8,067 nucleotides of DNA, taken from the NCBI GenBank assembly GCA_017431185.1, contig JAFRLP010000519.1:1-8067 (forward strand), written 5' to 3'. Shown in pieces: positions 6,481-8,067 of the stretch. Source of the stretch: Victivallales bacterium. Lineage in GTDB: Bacteria; Verrucomicrobiota; Lentisphaeria; Oligosphaerales; Oligosphaeraceae. Under the pieces are notes generated by a model. The model was given only the letters and a program-made list of their open reading frames with translations, was not told the DNA's origin and searched no databases. How positions within the stretch are numbered: the stretch's first letter is position 1; the number at the start of each line of letters is the position of its first letter. Position numbers and translations under genes: made by a program.

Positions 6481-7222
6481 ATGCCTCCTTACGTGTGGAT
6501 ATCCCGAGCAGACGCGCGGGGGTTGTCCAGGAGACGAGTCTCCAGACATCCCCGCCCAACGACCCGACAATGGCCTGCCGCGCGTCCCGAAGCCCCGCTG
6601 ACCGATACTTGACGTCATGCGCATCAGAGCCGACCAGCGCCTGCGCGGGATTCCTGGCGATGAGTTTGAGAATGGCGCGCTTCAGACGCCATCCCCATAG
6701 TCCGCCCCGCAAATCAATGGAATTGAACTGGAGGTACAGTCCCTTGTCCATCAACTCCGCCAACAGCGAGACATGCTGATGGAAGCCCTGATAGCGCTCC
6801 GGATGCGCCAGCACCAAAGGAACCCCCTTGAGCTGGGCGGCAAACAACAGATTGGAGGCCAGCCCAATATTCAGGCTGAACGGCAACTCCACCAGGATGG
6901 GACGCTCGGAATGGCCAGGCTCCCCGACACGGCACTCGGGGTACTGCAAGGCCGTCTCGGCAGAATGGGAATCCGCGAAATACTCCAGGCCAGGCAGAAT
7001 CGTCAGGGGAATCCGCTCCTCGGCCAAACGCCGGCGCAGAACGGCCAATCCCCGCTCACGCGCCTGGAGCTGCTCTTTTATGTTGGCGGATGAGCCATGG
7101 GGAGTCGCCACCACATGGGACACGCCGTCAGCCACGCTCTGCCGCGCCAACTCCAGCGAGGTCTCCATATCCTGCGACCCGTCGTCAATCCCAGGAATGA
7201 TATGGCAGTGAAAATCTATCAT
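6479..7222 (-). CDS. cpsB: PHP-type tyrosine-protein phosphatase, CpsB/YwqE family
   Basis: A manganese-dependent phosphotyrosine phosphatase that reverses autophosphorylation of the partner BY-kinase and so modulates capsule or exopolysaccharide assembly; cytoplasmic. From the ATG it has 247 residues, the normal family size. PHP motifs with metal ligands are all present: DFHCHIIPGIDDG at the start (H5, H7), ATPHG (39-43), PGLE (77-80), LAHPERY (138-144) and SDAHD (199-203). The ATG at 7222 is chosen because AGAGG lies 8 nt upstream and the protein then begins MIDFHCH as relatives do; a GTG at 7240 has no ribosome site. It follows the kinase gene by 39 bp. PHP phosphatases are best known from Gram-positive capsule loci, whereas proteobacterial Wzc usually pairs with a low-molecular-weight phosphatase (Wzb). 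All metal-site motifs are intact, so it should be active. Confidence 0.93.
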   Translation of the reverse strand: MIDFHCHIIPGIDDGSQDMETSLELARQSVADGVSHVVATPHGSSANIKEQLQARERGLAVLRRRLAEERIPLTILPGLEYFADSHSAETALQYPECRVGEPGHSERPILVELPFSLNIGLASNLLFAAQLKGVPLVLAHPERYQGFHQHVSLLAELMDKGLYLQFNSIDLRGGLWGWRLKRAILKLIARNPAQALVGSDAHDVKYRSAGLRDARQAIVGSLGGDVWRLVSWTTPARLLGISTRKEA

Positions 7223-7230
7223 GGAAGAGA

Positions 7231-7235
7231 CCTCT
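7231..7235 (-). promoter_or_regulatory. Shine-Dalgarno site deciding the phosphatase start
   Basis: AGAGG on the - strand stands 8 nt before the ATG whose first base is 7222. It selects this ATG over the GTG 18 nt upstream. Confidence 0.6.
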
Positions 7236-7261
7236 ACCACAAGGGAGAAAGCCGAACATCC

Positions 7262-8067
7262 TCAGTCGGAGGACTGCTGTTTCTCCTTGCCGTGCCCACC
7301 ATAGCCGTAGCCGTAGCCGTAGCCATAGCCGTATTTGCCGTAGCCATAGCCGTATTTGCCGTAGCGATAGCCGTACTTGCCATAATGGTTGGCGGGCACA
7401 TCGGCGTTGTTGGCTATGAGACCGACGGGCTGAATGCTGACCTGACGGAACCGTTCCACCAATTCGCCCAGAATGGGCTTGCGCAGTTTGAACAGACGAG
7501 ACACCACCAGCAGGGCGACATCGTGGGAGGCGATGACCAGCGTGTCGGAAACAGCCAAACAAGGCGGGGTGTCCAGCAGGGTCAAATCGTACTTCTGACG
7601 CACCTCCTCCAGCAGCTTTCCGAAGCGCTCGCCGCCCAGCAGTTCACTGGGGTTGGGCGGAATGGGGCCGCAGAAGGCCACATCCAAATTGAAATCGTCC
7701 AAATGGATGATCACATCCTCCAGTTTGCAGTCGCCAATCAGCACGTTGGAAAGGCCGCGCTTCATCGAGTCCGCAGGGATATACTGCTCCAGCAGCTTGT
7801 TCAGACGGGGCTTGCGCATGTCAAAGTCCAGCAGAAGCACGCGTTTGTTGTCACGCGCAAAACTGCGCGCCAGGTTGCAGATGATGAAGGTCTTGCCTTC
7901 TCCTGGAATCGCCGACGTGATTGCCAGAATCTTGCGGTCACGGGTGACCATCGAAAGATTCAGGCTGGTGCGGATGTCACGGAACGACTCATCCACGTGG
8001 TCATCGCCAGTGCTTTTGAGAAGTGACTTTTCGTCCTCGTCAAAATGGGGCACCGACCCATACACCG
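7262..8067 (-). CDS. BY-type tyrosine autokinase (Wzc/CpsD class), C-terminal part, Tyr-rich tail
   Basis: The bacterial tyrosine kinase that autophosphorylates its C-terminal Tyr cluster and controls polysaccharide polymerisation and export. The frame runs off the right edge. The visible GTG at 8065 is probably internal, because it begins VYGSVPHF, the junction (usually LGVPVYGSVP-like) between the Wzz-like membrane part and the kinase in Wzc fusions. Numbered from that codon: the oligomerisation motif ExxRxxR is E26-R29-R32; Walker A is IPGEGKT (53-59); Walker A' is VLLLDFDMRKPR (76-87); Walker B is LTLLDTPP (161-168, D165). After IGLIANN-like VGLIANN (214-220) the last 40 residues carry 13 Tyr in a Tyr-Gly-Lys pattern, ending in a polar GKEKQQSSD. 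The phosphatase gene follows at 39 bp, its expected partner. The kinase core is complete, and the missing part would be the periplasmic chain-length domain with two membrane spans. Confidence 0.92.
   Translation of the reverse strand, partial: VYGSVPHFDEDEKSLLKSTGDDHVDESFRDIRTSLNLSMVTRDRKILAITSAIPGEGKTFIICNLARSFARDNKRVLLLDFDMRKPRLNKLLEQYIPADSMKRGLSNVLIGDCKLEDVIIHLDDFNLDVAFCGPIPPNPSELLGGERFGKLLEEVRQKYDLTLLDTPPCLAVSDTLVIASHDVALLVVSRLFKLRKPILGELVERFRQVSIQPVGLIANNADVPANHYGKYGYRYGKYGYGYGKYGYGYGYGYGYGGHGKEKQQSSD
7301..7383 (-). repeat. Hexanucleotide-like tract encoding the Tyr-Gly tail of the kinase
   Basis: On the + strand the tract is built of GCCGTA and GCCATA units, broken three times by TTTGCC or CTTGCC, and on the coding strand it reads TAC/TAT alternating mostly with GGC. 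It encodes 13 tyrosines. The longest uninterrupted part (7301-7333) holds six Tyr codons. Units are 6 bp, so gain or loss keeps the frame but changes the number of phosphorylation sites. Confidence 0.85.

Noticed and set aside
7097..8026. Long + strand ORF with a Val/Ala/Ile-rich stretch resembling membrane helices.
   Set aside because: It lies entirely opposite the phosphatase and kinase genes, whose motifs are intact. The hydrophobic stretch is just the antisense reading of the Tyr-Gly hexamer tract.

Overview
The window holds six protein genes, two tRNA genes and an intergenic repeat, in three blocks. The sequence is moderately GC-rich, tightly packed and has clear Shine-Dalgarno sites and genomically encoded tRNA CCA ends, so it is bacterial. 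The polysaccharide genes suggest a capsule- or exopolysaccharide-producing bacterium, probably Gram-negative, because the tyrosine kinase looks like the C-terminal part of a Wzc-type fusion. A PVC-type lineage is possible, but that is only an impression and the taxon cannot be fixed from this window.

Block 1 (about 1-3385, + strand) is a two-gene unit of unknown function. A membrane protein whose beginning lies off the left edge is followed, 5 nt later, by a 636-residue protein with a degenerate von Willebrand factor A-like N-terminus, a proline-rich linker and a very long coiled coil. The coiled coil contains a precise 285-bp in-frame tandem duplication. No enzyme motif is visible in either gene.

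Block 2 (about 3386-3995) is intergenic and carries tRNA-Ser(GCU), then an aberrant CAU-anticodon tRNA, then a strong intrinsic terminator. Two diverged copies of a roughly 77-bp repeat with a central hairpin lie in the same orientation on either side of the tRNA pair.

Block 3 (3996 to the right edge, all - strand) is part of a polysaccharide operon. In transcription order it encodes a BY-type tyrosine autokinase (start off the right edge) with a remarkable Tyr-Gly tail, a CpsB/YwqE-type PHP phosphatase, an APH-fold sugar kinase resembling N-acetylhexosamine 1-kinase (NahK), and a TviB/WbpO-type UDP-N-acetylhexosamine 6-dehydrogenase. The kinase and phosphatase would control polymer assembly by reversible tyrosine phosphorylation. 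The last two genes would supply precursor: HexNAc to HexNAc-1-phosphate, activation to UDP-HexNAc by an enzyme not in the window, then oxidation to UDP-HexNAc uronic acid. The main points for a second look are the odd tRNA, the paired repeat, the tandemly duplicated coiled coil, and the hexanucleotide-encoded Tyr tail.
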